Of a stretch of 64,000 nt of DNA, positions 47,400-56,572 are shown in pieces. Source of the stretch: Rhodanobacter sp. Root480 (GTDB taxonomy: Bacteria; Pseudomonadota; Gammaproteobacteria; Xanthomonadales; Rhodanobacteraceae); assembly GCF_001426645.1 (NCBI RefSeq), contig NZ_LMEX01000002.1:268322-332321 (forward strand). The letters are read 5' to 3'. The first letter of the stretch is position 1. Each line of letters opens with the position of its first letter. The notes beneath the pieces were generated by a model, which saw only the letters and a list, made by a program, of their open reading frames with translations, did no database searches and was not told the DNA's origin. The position numbers were made by a program, and so were the translations under genes.

Positions 47400-48395
47400 T
47401 CAATTGACCTGCAACGCCGCCTGTTCCAGCACGTTCCAGCCCGCCTCCGGCAGGTGCGCGTTCTCGCTGATGACACGGCGAAACCCGCGCGCACCCGGCT
47501 CGCCCTGATAAAGCCCCAGCAGGTGCCGGCTGACGTGTTTCAGCGCGGTCCCGCGCGCCAGCTCCGCCTCGATATAAGGCCGCATGTGCCCGAGGATGTC
47601 GCTGCGCGAAGGAAGCGTCTGACCGTAAAGCGCCGCCTCGATCTGCGCCAGCAGGTAAGGATCGTGGTACGCCGCCCGACCGAGCATCACGCCATCCACC
47701 TGGCGCAGATGCGCCTGCACCTGCTCCAGCGTGACGATGCCGCCATTGATGATCACGATCAGTTGGGGAAACTCGCGCTTCAGCCGGTAGACCCGTTCGT
47801 AATCCAGCGGCGGGATGTCGCGGTTCTCCTTCGGCGACAGCCCTTGCAGCCAGGCCTTGCGCGCATGCACCGCCAGCACGCCCACGCCCGCCTCCAGCAT
47901 GGTTTCGGTGAAATGCTGCAGATCGGCGTAGTCGTCCTGGTCGTCCACGCCGATACGGCATTTCACGGTGACCGGGATGTCCACCTCCTGCTGCATCGCC
48001 CGCACGCAATCGCCCACCAGCGCGGGCTCGCGCATCAGGCAGGCGCCGAAGCGCCCCGATTGCACCCGATCGGAGGGGCAGCCGACATTGAGGTTGATCT
48101 CGTCGTAACCCGCATCGGCGCCCAGCCGCGCCGCCAGCGCCAGCTCGCGCGGATCGCTGCCGCCCAGCTGCAACGCCAACGGATGTTCCTGCTGGCTGTG
48201 CTCCAGCAACCGCAACTGCCCGCCACGCACCAGCGCCGCGCTGGTCACCATCTCGGTATACAAGCGCGCCCGCGGCGACAGCAGGCGGTGGAAATAGCGG
48301 CAATGGCGGTCGGTCCAGTCCATCATCGGGGCGATGCAGACGCGCCAGTCGGCGGCGTGGAGAGGCGACGGTTGGGGCAAGGAAACGGCAGACAT
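47400..48395 (-). CDS. dusA: tRNA-dihydrouridine(20/20a) synthase
   Basis: A 331-residue FMN enzyme reducing uridine 20/20a in tRNA D-loops. The N-terminal IAPMMDWTDRHCRYFHRLLS, the catalytic Cys in NVGCPSDRVQSGRFGACLM, and VKCRIGVDDQDDY and INGGI for FMN are present. DusA-type features (WTDRHCR and the C-terminal GLYQGEPGARGFRRVISE) separate it from DusB/C. The start MSAVSLPQPS (48395) gives the family length. It diverges from the exopolysaccharide operon across a gap with a CRP-like site. Confidence 0.92.
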   Translation of the reverse strand: MSAVSLPQPSPLHAADWRVCIAPMMDWTDRHCRYFHRLLSPRARLYTEMVTSAALVRGGQLRLLEHSQQEHPLALQLGGSDPRELALAARLGADAGYDEINLNVGCPSDRVQSGRFGACLMREPALVGDCVRAMQQEVDIPVTVKCRIGVDDQDDYADLQHFTETMLEAGVGVLAVHARKAWLQGLSPKENRDIPPLDYERVYRLKREFPQLIVIINGGIVTLEQVQAHLRQVDGVMLGRAAYHDPYLLAQIEAALYGQTLPSRSDILGHMRPYIEAELARGTALKHVSRHLLGLYQGEPGARGFRRVISENAHLPEAGWNVLEQAALQVN

Positions 48396-48554
48396 CCCTA
48401 CATGTTCGCCGAAAATGGTGCCGCTGTCGCCACATAACGGCGCCTGCGCCGGAAGCGGCCAGCGCACGGCCGGACCGCGTATGGTGGTTCTACGCGATGC
48501 GGCTGGGGGAGCGATGTAAACCTTTCCCAAACAGAAGGCATAGATCGTTCAAAG

Positions 48555-48570
48555 TGTGACGCAATTCACT
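48555..48570. promoter_or_regulatory. CRP/Clp-like binding site ahead of the exopolysaccharide operon
   Basis: TGTGACGCAATTCACT matches the CRP consensus TGTGA-N6-TCACA at nine of ten positions and is centred 45 bases before the first export gene start. In xanthomonads the CRP homologue Clp responds to c-di-GMP and controls exopolysaccharide genes. A match this good is unlikely to be chance. Confidence 0.65.
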
Positions 48571-48607
48571 TGCTTATGTTACCTTTCCCGTTCTCAAACC
48601 CACCAAT

Positions 48608-49240
48608 ATGGCCGTCATGAAGAGTCTCTGCAGTCTCCTCACGTTGTCTCTCGTCCTGCTGCTTGCCGGATGTGCCTCCACGCGGGGGTCGAACCAGGCT
48701 CCGGTGCTCAACCCCGAGGCCCACGCGGTGAGCTCGTACCACATTGGTGTGGACGACCAATTGCAGATTTCCGTGTGGCACAACCCGGACCTCAGCGTCA
48801 GCGTGCCGGTGCGTCCGGATGGCAGGATCACGGTGCCGCTGATCGGTGACGTCGAGGCCGGCGGCCATACGCCCGAGGAAGTCGCCGCGGTCATCAAGGA
48901 GAAGCTGCAATCCTACGTGCGTGATCCGCAGGTGGCGGTCATCCTCACCCAGCTTCGCAGCCATGAATACCTCTCGCGCGTACGCGTGACGGGCGCCGTG
49001 CGTACGCCGGTATCGGTACCTTATCGCCAAGGCATGACCGTGCTGGATGCCGTGCTGGCGGCCGGTGGCACCACCGAGTTCGCCGCGCCGGACCGGACCG
49101 AGCTGTATCGTAAAAGCGACGATGCCACCACCAAGGCCTACGCTGTCCACCTTGGTGACATCCTGCAAAAAGGCGCGTTGGACACGAACTACCCGGTGCA
49201 ACCGGGCGACGTCATCACCGTGCCACAGCGCTCGTTCTGA
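48608..49240 (+). CDS. polysaccharide export outer-membrane lipoprotein (Wza/GumB family)
   Basis: A 210-residue lipoprotein (signal with LLLAGCAS). The Poly_export domain contains YHIGVDDQLQISVWHNPDLS, VPVRPDGRITVPLIGDVEAGG and KLQSYVRDPQVAVIL. A SLBB-type beta-grasp (VRVTGAVRTPVSVPYRQGMTV) follows, ending in YPVQPGDVITVPQRSF. It forms the outer-membrane exit channel for exopolysaccharide. Members of this length head exosortase-associated clusters. An alternative start three codons later is possible. A CRP/Clp-like site lies upstream. Confidence 0.9.
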   Translation: MAVMKSLCSLLTLSLVLLLAGCASTRGSNQAPVLNPEAHAVSSYHIGVDDQLQISVWHNPDLSVSVPVRPDGRITVPLIGDVEAGGHTPEEVAAVIKEKLQSYVRDPQVAVILTQLRSHEYLSRVRVTGAVRTPVSVPYRQGMTVLDAVLAAGGTTEFAAPDRTELYRKSDDATTKAYAVHLGDILQKGALDTNYPVQPGDVITVPQRSF

Positions 49241-49267
49241 GCCGGACCGGGGATGCAGGGGATCAAC

Positions 49268-50818
49268 ATGAATGAACAACCCACCTCGTTGCAGGCCCTG
49301 GTGCCTGTATTGCTGAGCGAGGCACGGCGTCATCGCGTCAGCCTTGGCGTGCTGTTTGCCGTCATTGCGCTGGCCGCCCTGATCGTCGGGGTGCTGTGGC
49401 CGAAGAAATACGACGCTTCCGTCACCATCCTGGCGCAGGAAAGCAGCATCATCACGCCGCTGATGGAGGGAGCCGCCACACCCACCGGCACGGCAAACCG
49501 TGCCGGCATTGCGCGCGCCGTGATCTTCAGTGCCAAGGTGATGGATGAGATCCTCGTCGCTGGCGGCTGGATGGCAACGCATCCCAGTGCGATCGAGCAG
49601 GACCGCATCATCGACGGCATCAAGGGCCGCACGACCATCCGGTTCGGTCGTGACAACCTGATCACCATCAGCTACCACGACGTCGACCCCAAGCGCGCCT
49701 ACATCGTCACGCGCCAGTTCGGCCAGCTTTTCATCAGCGAAAGCCTGGCATCCAAGCAGCGCGAAAGCCGCGATGCCTACGAATTCATCAATGGCCAGGT
49801 CGAGACCTACCGGGAGAAGCTGACCACGGCCGAAAACAAGCTCAAGGAATACAGGGAGGCCAACGTCGATGCCAGGCCCGGCAGCGAAGCCGATACCGCC
49901 TCGCGAATCAGCCAGCTGCGCACTCAGGTCGAAAATGCGCACATGGACCTGATGGAGAAGCGGTCGCAGGAGGCGTCCCTGGTGGCCCAGCTTTCAGGTG
50001 AATCGGAGATCAGCTCCGTACAGACCGTCGAAGGCGTCTATCACGCCCAACTGGCAGACCTGCAAACCCAGCTCGACAAGCTGTTGATGACCTACACGAG
50101 CGAATATCCCGACGTGGTGCGCGTTCGCCACCAGATGCAGGATCTGCGTCAGCAGCTGGCGCAATCCGAACAGCGCAAACAGAGCGCGCGCCTTGCCGGT
50201 ACGCCCACCACTATCGACAACAACGCGAAATTCAACCCGCTTTATCAGCAATTGAAAAGCCAACTGTCGGCGTTGCGCGGCGACATCGCCGCCACCAACG
50301 CCCGCATGGCTGCAAGCCAGACCATGCTGCAGGCCGAACTGGAGCGCAGCAAACGCATTGCCGGCTCCGAGAACGCCACCTCCGAGCTTACCCGCGACTA
50401 CGACGTCAACCGGGATGTCTACCAGGACCTGTTGAAGCGGCGCGAGAACGCACGGGTTTCGATGAACCTCGACGCCGGCCAGCGCGGCCTTACTTTCGTC
50501 GTGCAGAATCCGGCCGTGATGCCGCTGACACCTTCGGGCCTGCGCTTCATGCATTTCGGTCTGGCTGGCATGCTCCTGGCGCTGGCCGCTCCATGCGGCT
50601 TGCTTTTCACCATTGCCCGGTTCGATCCACGGGTCCGTTCGGCGGAACAGCTTGAGCGACTGACCGGCCTGACCACGCTGGCGACCGTTCCGTTCTATTC
50701 CACGCCGCAGGACCAGCGAAAGGGACGGTTGCAAAACATGGCTGTCGCATTGACCGTGGCTGGCGTCTTTGCCGCCTACGCGATTCTTTTCTGGCTCAAA
50801 CTGCGGGGGATGGCATGA
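49268..50818 (+). CDS. polysaccharide chain-length determinant (GumC/Wzz type)
   Basis: A 516-residue inner-membrane co-polymerase. The N-terminal helix (VSLGVLFAVIALAALIVGVLW) precedes a Wzz domain. A long periplasmic coiled coil follows (about residues 160-390, with repeated Glu/Lys/Leu heptads) and a second C-terminal helix. The YDVNRDVYQDLLKRRENARVS segment is the GNVR/tyrosine-kinase-associated region, without a fused kinase. It resembles the chain-length protein of exosortase A-type loci. AGGGG precedes the ATG at 49268; an ATG five codons upstream is less likely. The stop overlaps the next gene (ATGA). Confidence 0.9.
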   Translation: MNEQPTSLQALVPVLLSEARRHRVSLGVLFAVIALAALIVGVLWPKKYDASVTILAQESSIITPLMEGAATPTGTANRAGIARAVIFSAKVMDEILVAGGWMATHPSAIEQDRIIDGIKGRTTIRFGRDNLITISYHDVDPKRAYIVTRQFGQLFISESLASKQRESRDAYEFINGQVETYREKLTTAENKLKEYREANVDARPGSEADTASRISQLRTQVENAHMDLMEKRSQEASLVAQLSGESEISSVQTVEGVYHAQLADLQTQLDKLLMTYTSEYPDVVRVRHQMQDLRQQLAQSEQRKQSARLAGTPTTIDNNAKFNPLYQQLKSQLSALRGDIAATNARMAASQTMLQAELERSKRIAGSENATSELTRDYDVNRDVYQDLLKRRENARVSMNLDAGQRGLTFVVQNPAVMPLTPSGLRFMHFGLAGMLLALAAPCGLLFTIARFDPRVRSAEQLERLTGLTTLATVPFYSTPQDQRKGRLQNMAVALTVAGVFAAYAILFWLKLRGMA

Positions 50819-51609
50819 ACGCGAAGAACCGCGGAGCTGCACCGCCCGGAAACGGGGCAGGCACCGAAAGCGACGCCACCGTTGTCGTACCCGCTGGCGC
50901 GCTCCCAAACCAGGGTTCGCCCAGCAACTCGATCGCGCTGATGGCCGAGCCGGGTCAGCTTGCACCACAGCAGTTGGGCCAGCGGCGGCTCATCCACCGC
51001 GATCCATCGGTGCGCAAACAATCGGACGCGTTTCGCGAGATCCGCACACGTTTGCTGGAGCTGGCGGGTACACAGAATTTCGTGACACTGCTCGTATCGG
51101 TAAGCCCGCGATCCGGCAGCAGCTTCGTGGCGCGCAACCTCGCCGCCGCTTTCGCCTTCGATGAAAGCAAGACCAGCTTGCTGATCGACTGCAACCTGCG
51201 CTACCCGGAACAGCACAAGGCGCTGGGCGTGGACGCCAACCAGGGCGGATTGATCGACTTCCTCGAACACCCGTCGCCGGGCATCAAGCCCATGATCTAC
51301 CACACCGGCATTCCGCGGGTGCGGCTGATCCCCGCGGGACAAGCCCGCGAGAACAGCGGCGAATATTTTTCATCGTTCCGGATGCGCGCGGTCATCGATT
51401 CGCTGCGCTGCCGCTATCCCGACCGCTACATCTTTCTCGACGGCCCTACGATCAAGGGCTCGCCGGATGCGCGCATCCTGTCCGAATTGGCTGATTTCGT
51501 GGTTGTCGTTGCCGGCTATGGCCGCGACACGCCCAAGGCGATCAACCAGGCCGTCGCGCATTTCGACCCGGAGAAGCTGGCCGGCGTCGTATTCAATCAC
51601 GCGCCCTGA
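50815..51609 (+). CDS. BY-kinase-like P-loop protein lacking the Walker lysine
   Basis: A 264-residue protein resembling the CpsD/CapB bacterial tyrosine kinases that regulate chain length. The expected Walker A GxxxGxGKS/T is replaced: the P-loop reads VSPRSGSSFVARNLA, with Ser-Ser where Lys-Ser/Thr should be. The A' motif reads LLIDCNLRYP instead of LLIDxDxR, and a Walker B-like FLDGPTIKGSPDAR follows. There is no C-terminal tyrosine cluster. Nucleotide binding is doubtful, so it may be a regulatory pseudokinase for the chain-length protein whose gene it overlaps. Confidence 0.82.
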   Translation: MNAKNRGAAPPGNGAGTESDATVVVPAGALPNQGSPSNSIALMAEPGQLAPQQLGQRRLIHRDPSVRKQSDAFREIRTRLLELAGTQNFVTLLVSVSPRSGSSFVARNLAAAFAFDESKTSLLIDCNLRYPEQHKALGVDANQGGLIDFLEHPSPGIKPMIYHTGIPRVRLIPAGQARENSGEYFSSFRMRAVIDSLRCRYPDRYIFLDGPTIKGSPDARILSELADFVVVVAGYGRDTPKAINQAVAHFDPEKLAGVVFNHAP

Positions 51610-51768
51610 GCGGGCGACGCAAGGGTCGAGGTTGGCGCGCGGTCATCCGTAATCGCGCGCTCGGCGCGAACCGTGAAGTCATCGGCAAATCAGTTTCAAC
51701 TTAAAAAAAATACGCCGCAATACCGCCATCGACCGTCATCGCACGCTCGTCCACAGGGAGGGATGAAC

Positions 51769-53070
51769 ATGTCGACACCCAGCAAGCTGGCCAGCGCCAT
51801 TGCGCTGACCTTTGCCCTCGCCCCGGGCGCAACCATCGCCGGCCAGCTCGATTACAGCCTGTATGGTGGCGTCGCGCACAGCGACAACATCAACCTGACC
51901 ACGCATGACCCGATCAGCCAGACCATGCTGATCCCCGGCGTCAATTTCTCCTATAACCAACAGGGCGAGGATCTGCAGGCCAACGTCATCGGCGACGTTG
52001 AATACCGGGATTATCTCGGCAACCGGTTCAGGGACCAGACCCAGGTCGAATTGGCCAGCCAGCTCAACTGGAGCGTCCTGCCTGACCGGCTGGATCTCGC
52101 AGTGCAGGACTACGCCGGCATCCAGCCGCTGGACACGCTGGCCAGCGATGCACCGGGCAACCAGCAGCAAACCAACGTGTTTGCCGTGGGCCCCATCTAC
52201 CATTTCCGGCTGGGCAGCACCGTACGCGGCCAGGCCGAGTTGCGCTATATCGACAGCTATGCGGAAAAAACCCGAGAGTTCAATTCCCACCGCAACCAGG
52301 GCGCGTTGCGCTTCGCCAAGATTCTGGGGCCGACCAGTCAGCTGTCACTCAACGCTACCGTGCAACAGGTCGATTTCTACAACAACACCGATTCGAACTA
52401 CGACCGCAACGAGCTGTACGTCCGTTACGTCAGTCAACTGACTTTTTTCGACATCGACGCGGCGCTGGGTGAATCACAGATCAATTACGATCGCGCCGGC
52501 GCGCGCACACAGTCGAGTCCGTTGGCACGTGCCACGCTTAGCTGGCGCCCCACTGAAAGCAGCACCTTCTCGGCCAACGTCATCCGGCAGTACTCCGATG
52601 CCGCGCAGGACATGATGCTGATGCCGGGTCAGTCGCCGCTCGCCAACACCACGGGCATCAGTACCGGCGACGCCGTGGTCAGTTCCGAGGTCTATCTGGA
52701 ACGCAGCCTGCAGTTGACCTACGCGTTGCGCACGGAGCGTGTGACGTTCTCGATCAGCCCGAGCTACCGCAAGCTCGGTTACGGCAATGACCCCACCTAT
52801 GACCAGACCGGGCGCGGCGGCAATATCGCCATCGACTACCGACTGCGCCCGACCATGACGCTTTCGGCCTTTGCCAATGGTGAGCAACTGAAATACCACA
52901 CCCTTTCCCGACGCGACAAAACCGTCACCTACGGACTGGAACTGGCAGACCAATGGACCCAGCACTGGAGCTGGCGCGCGGCGCTTACGCAGCAACGGCG
53001 CACGAGCAACGTGCCTGATCAGGGTTTCCACGAAACCCTGGCCTACGTCGGAATCGTTTTCAAACGATGA
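51769..53070 (+). CDS. outer-membrane beta-barrel protein of the exopolysaccharide locus
   Basis: A 433-residue exported protein with signal peptide and about 18 amphipathic strands. It begins GQLDYSLYGGVAHSDNINLT and ends LAYVGIVFKR. This matches the PEP-CTERM/exosortase-associated outer-membrane barrel group placed after the kinase-like gene in such loci. It could form part of the export channel. The ATG at 51769 has AGGGAGG upstream; an ATG two codons earlier is too close to that site. An A-rich stretch at 51702-51711 precedes it and may be a promoter. The stop overlaps the next ATG. Confidence 0.82.
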   Translation: MSTPSKLASAIALTFALAPGATIAGQLDYSLYGGVAHSDNINLTTHDPISQTMLIPGVNFSYNQQGEDLQANVIGDVEYRDYLGNRFRDQTQVELASQLNWSVLPDRLDLAVQDYAGIQPLDTLASDAPGNQQQTNVFAVGPIYHFRLGSTVRGQAELRYIDSYAEKTREFNSHRNQGALRFAKILGPTSQLSLNATVQQVDFYNNTDSNYDRNELYVRYVSQLTFFDIDAALGESQINYDRAGARTQSSPLARATLSWRPTESSTFSANVIRQYSDAAQDMMLMPGQSPLANTTGISTGDAVVSSEVYLERSLQLTYALRTERVTFSISPSYRKLGYGNDPTYDQTGRGGNIAIDYRLRPTMTLSAFANGEQLKYHTLSRRDKTVTYGLELADQWTQHWSWRAALTQQRRTSNVPDQGFHETLAYVGIVFKR

Positions 53071-53852
53071 TTGCGCGGCTCGATGCCGAGCGCCCCCTCT
53101 TTTTCGGGGCGGACCAGGGCTTGTTCGGCATCTATCATCCGCCCGTTGCGCCTGCCACGCAGGCTGTCCTGCTGTGTCCACCGCTGGGGCAGGATCACAT
53201 CCGCAGCCACCGGCTTTATCGCCAACTGGCCAATGCGCTGGCCGCCGCTGGCATGCCGGCGCTGCGTTTTGATTTCCATGGCAGCGGGGATTCGGCCGGC
53301 GACAGCACGGACATCCGCTGGGATCGCTGCCTGGCGGACACCACCGCTGCCGCCGCCGAACTGCGGCAACTCAGTGGCTGCGACCGCATCGCGCTCTTTG
53401 GCGCGCGCCTCGGCGGAAGCGTCGCCCTTGCCGCCGCCGCAAACGTGAAGCCCGATCGGGTCATCGCCTGGGACCCGGTACTGAACGGCGCTGACTACGT
53501 GGCCCGGCTCGATGCACTGCAGGACAGCTTGCGCATCGACACCCGACGCTTCGACCAGGCCAGGACGGCAGAGGCGGCCGCCGGGCAATGGCAGGGTTTC
53601 ACGATCGATGCACGGCTGCGCCAGCAACTTGCGGAACTTCAGTTGGAACCGCCTTCCACACAAGTGCGCCTGATCGAATCCGCGCTTCCGGTAACGACGT
53701 CGGCGGATCGGCAAAGATTGATCGCCAACGGCGCGACGGTCACGACCCTGTCCTCATCCACACCCTGGGAGGAACTGGATCGGCTGGAGATCGCGATCAT
53801 CTCGCATGAACTCGTTCAATCCGCCAGCGGGCTTTTGCGGGAGGCGACATGA
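53067..53852 (+). CDS. alpha/beta hydrolase, exosortase-associated hydrolase 2-like
   Basis: A 261-residue alpha/beta-hydrolase-fold protein. The oxyanion-side strand LLCPPLGQDHIRSHRLYR and DFHGSGDSAG are hydrolase-like. The nucleophile elbow reads GARLGG, with Arg where Ser should be, and no catalytic Asp/His pair is obvious at the C-terminus. Proteins of this type are named hydrolase 2 of exosortase A systems. Catalysis is doubtful. It overlaps its neighbours by four bases on both sides. Confidence 0.8.
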   Translation: MIARLDAERPLFFGADQGLFGIYHPPVAPATQAVLLCPPLGQDHIRSHRLYRQLANALAAAGMPALRFDFHGSGDSAGDSTDIRWDRCLADTTAAAAELRQLSGCDRIALFGARLGGSVALAAAANVKPDRVIAWDPVLNGADYVARLDALQDSLRIDTRRFDQARTAEAAAGQWQGFTIDARLRQQLAELQLEPPSTQVRLIESALPVTTSADRQRLIANGATVTTLSSSTPWEELDRLEIAIISHELVQSASGLLREAT

Positions 53853-54703
53853 CCGAGCAGGCTTTCCGTTTCGGACGCGCGGGACATCTGGTCGGCATTG
53901 CCGGACTGCCGTCGGCGGCATCGGCGCAAACTGGCATCATCATGCTCAATGCGGGCCTGGTGCATCGCATCGGTCCCTTCCGGTTGCATGTCGCCATTGC
54001 GCGCCGACTGAATGCTTGCGGCTACCCCACGTTGCGCTTCGACCTTTCCACGCTTGGCGACAGTGCCGCCAGCGACGAATCCTTGCCCCGTGCGCAACAG
54101 GTCCGCGCCGATGTGGCCGAGGCCATGGACCTCCTGGGCAAACAGGCAGGCTGCACCCGGTTCGTGCTGATCGGGTTGTGCTCAGGCGCGGAGAACGCCC
54201 ATCTGGTGGCATGCAGCGACCCGCGCGTTGCCGGTGCCATCTTCCTCGATGGCTTTGCCTACCGCACGCCGGGCTTTCTGTTGCGGCACTACCTGCCCAA
54301 GCTGGCGAACCCCGTCCGTATCTGGCGCTTCGTGCACCGCCGGCTGCGCCCCTCCGGGCGGATTGCCGCACCGGATTTCGGCGTGGTCGTACCACCGCTG
54401 GCACAGGTGCGAGCGGAGCTCGCCGACATGCTGCAGCGCGGGCTCAAACTGTGCTTTGTCTACAGCGGCGGCACCAGCGAGTATTTCAACCATCGCCGCC
54501 AATTCCGGGAATGCTACGGTGCCGTGGCTAGCCATCCGGGAACCACCCTCGAATATTTCAAGGCGGCCGACCACACCTACATTCTTGAAGGTGACCGGCG
54601 GCAGTTGGTCGATACCATCGAACGCTGGCTCCTCCTCAATCTCCCGCAAGTCACCGCGGGCGGCGGTGCCTGCCCCACAATCAGCACAACGCACTTAACG
54701 TAG
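53849..54703 (+). CDS. alpha/beta hydrolase, exosortase-associated hydrolase 1-like
   Basis: A 284-residue alpha/beta-hydrolase. The nucleophile elbow is LIGLCSGAENA with a serine, unlike its neighbour. The strand IIMLNAGLVHRIGPFRLHV, LRFDLSTLGDSAASDESLP and the C-terminal ADHTYILEG with His fit a triad. It corresponds to hydrolase 1 of exosortase A-type exopolysaccharide loci. A role in polysaccharide modification or cleavage is inferred. The ATG at 53849 overlaps the preceding stop. A 75-base gap follows. Confidence 0.82.
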   Translation: MTEQAFRFGRAGHLVGIAGLPSAASAQTGIIMLNAGLVHRIGPFRLHVAIARRLNACGYPTLRFDLSTLGDSAASDESLPRAQQVRADVAEAMDLLGKQAGCTRFVLIGLCSGAENAHLVACSDPRVAGAIFLDGFAYRTPGFLLRHYLPKLANPVRIWRFVHRRLRPSGRIAAPDFGVVVPPLAQVRAELADMLQRGLKLCFVYSGGTSEYFNHRRQFRECYGAVASHPGTTLEYFKAADHTYILEGDRRQLVDTIERWLLLNLPQVTAGGGACPTISTTHLT

Positions 54704-54778
54704 CCCGAGCCATGTTCTGACTGCGGCAGGGATGCCGCAGTAACGAAAAGCCCCATTCCCCAGACCGGTTGGATCCTC

Positions 54779-56518
54779 ATGTTCCGCACTCTGTCATACG
54801 GTTCGACCCGCTGGGTGCCAGCCCTGCTCGCTCTTGTCGCGTGGATGTTCGCCAGTTGCCTCCACGCCACCCAGGTCACGACCCCAGGCAGCAGTGCGCC
54901 GGCCATCGCATCCAGCACGGCCGATCGCAGCGTGGTGCAACTGGGGCAAGTGGCCGTAAGCGCCATCGCCGAAGCGGATTCGCGCTGGCAGACGATCACG
55001 TTGCATCGCCACGGTGCCGAGGGCAACACCGTCGCGGTCACCCTGGGCATCCCGTTTCCGCCGCACATGCTGCGCGACGCCAGGCGCGTACTCATCCTCG
55101 ATGAACAAGGCCAGACAATTCCGACTCACGTCGAAGCGACGCTGCACTGGTACGTTGGCGGCGGCGGCATCCGCGCCGTAAAGGTGCAGTTCCGGACCAC
55201 GCTGGATGGCAACACCCGCACGCTCCGCTTCGCCGTAGGCGATCCAGATGGCAAGACCATTGACGGTTGGGCGTACACCGACGGTCTGATCAAGGATGCC
55301 GATGGCGTGCTGGTACCTGCCGTGCTTGCCACCTTGAGCCCCGAGTGGATGTCAGCCTCGCTGATCGCCGGACCACAGCGCCCCGCCGTACCCAAATCCG
55401 CCTACGATCGCTATTTCGCCACCCAGTTCCGCTGGGCCGAGGCGCTGCCCCGCGAGAACGGTGCCGCATGGCTGTTCGACCGCCCCACCACGTTGTTCCA
55501 GCAATACGTCCGCACCGGCCGCGTGGATTATCTGGCCGCGGCCACGCAAAGCTATCGCTTCTACATGGACCACATCCGACGTCACGGCGCGCCCGGCTGG
55601 CCGCTGTGCGGTGGCGGCTGGAGCCTGGGCGAGGTCAATGTCTGCGACCCCAAGTACGTCTATATCGAACCGATCCTGCTTGCGCTCGGGCTCACGGGCG
55701 ACGACAGCGAGCACGACGCAGACCTGATCCAGCGCATGATGGGTGCATGGGATACCGGCGGCTGGAGCATCCCCGTCGGCCCCTACCTCAAGCCGGATCA
55801 GTTGTTTACCGAACGCCAGACCGGGCTCGGCCTGATCGCCGCGGTCAGTGCGTACGAAATCACCGGTGAGAAACGCTATCTGGACGGCATCAAGGATCGC
55901 CTGGGCTGGCTCTACCAGCACCAGCAACACAATCCCGATGGCCTCGGCGTTGACGGCTCCTGGCGCAACAGCTGGCAGGTGCATGAAGGCAACGACCACA
56001 ACCCGGCCACCGACATCCGGGGCTCATCGCCATGGATGACCGAGAACATCATCGACGGCCTGTGGCACGCCTGGCTCGCCACCGGCGACAAGCGCATTCC
56101 GGTCATGATCACTGCCTTCGGCCGCTACATGGAGCGCTATGGCTGGATTGACCCGAAAGTGATGAAGGAAGCCGGCGTCGACTGGCGTAACCCGTGCAGC
56201 GGGCCGAATGGCCAGATCAGCTGGTACTGGTCGTCTGCCCACGCCACGACGCAACAGTTGGTTGCCGTGCAGAGTTCCGAAGGCTGGTACAGCGACTCGC
56301 ACAACGTGGAAATGACCTTGCCGGTGGCGGCCGCCCGCTATTTCGAGACTGACCCCGTGCAGCAGAAGGCGCTCGATCGGCGGCTGAAACTGCTGTCCAG
56401 TTCGTACGACCTCGACTGCGCCGACGGACGTGCCACGCCGCGACGTTTCAACTGGAACAACCGCGGTGTGGGCGTGGTGCAATGGTTCATGCAGCAGTCC
56501 GAGCCAGACGCCGATTGA
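54779..56518 (+). CDS. exported six-hairpin-type protein, possible polysaccharide-active enzyme
   Basis: A 579-residue exported protein. A signal peptide ends at about residue 30. An N-terminal beta domain at about 60-180 contains VAVTLGIPFPPHML and IRAVKVQFRTTLDGNTRTL, like the RIFT barrel of YetA/rhamnogalacturonan lyase-like proteins. A mostly helical C-terminal domain (about 210-579) with repeated WLYQHQQHN, DGLWHAWLATGDKR and GAWDTGGWSI resembles an (alpha/alpha)6 toroid. I infer a glycan lyase or hydrolase that trims the exopolysaccharide; the family is not confidently identified. Confidence 0.65.
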   Translation: MFRTLSYGSTRWVPALLALVAWMFASCLHATQVTTPGSSAPAIASSTADRSVVQLGQVAVSAIAEADSRWQTITLHRHGAEGNTVAVTLGIPFPPHMLRDARRVLILDEQGQTIPTHVEATLHWYVGGGGIRAVKVQFRTTLDGNTRTLRFAVGDPDGKTIDGWAYTDGLIKDADGVLVPAVLATLSPEWMSASLIAGPQRPAVPKSAYDRYFATQFRWAEALPRENGAAWLFDRPTTLFQQYVRTGRVDYLAAATQSYRFYMDHIRRHGAPGWPLCGGGWSLGEVNVCDPKYVYIEPILLALGLTGDDSEHDADLIQRMMGAWDTGGWSIPVGPYLKPDQLFTERQTGLGLIAAVSAYEITGEKRYLDGIKDRLGWLYQHQQHNPDGLGVDGSWRNSWQVHEGNDHNPATDIRGSSPWMTENIIDGLWHAWLATGDKRIPVMITAFGRYMERYGWIDPKVMKEAGVDWRNPCSGPNGQISWYWSSAHATTQQLVAVQSSEGWYSDSHNVEMTLPVAAARYFETDPVQQKALDRRLKLLSSSYDLDCADGRATPRRFNWNNRGVGVVQWFMQQSEPDAD

Positions 56519-56572
56519 GCTTTTTCACAGATCAACGCGCGGCAAAACAACCGCCACTTTGCAGAGGTTCGC

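Noticed and set aside
49253-49267. Upstream ATG as start of the chain-length gene.
   Set aside because: The sequence between the two ATGs contains the better ribosome site (AGGGG) for the second start at 49268.
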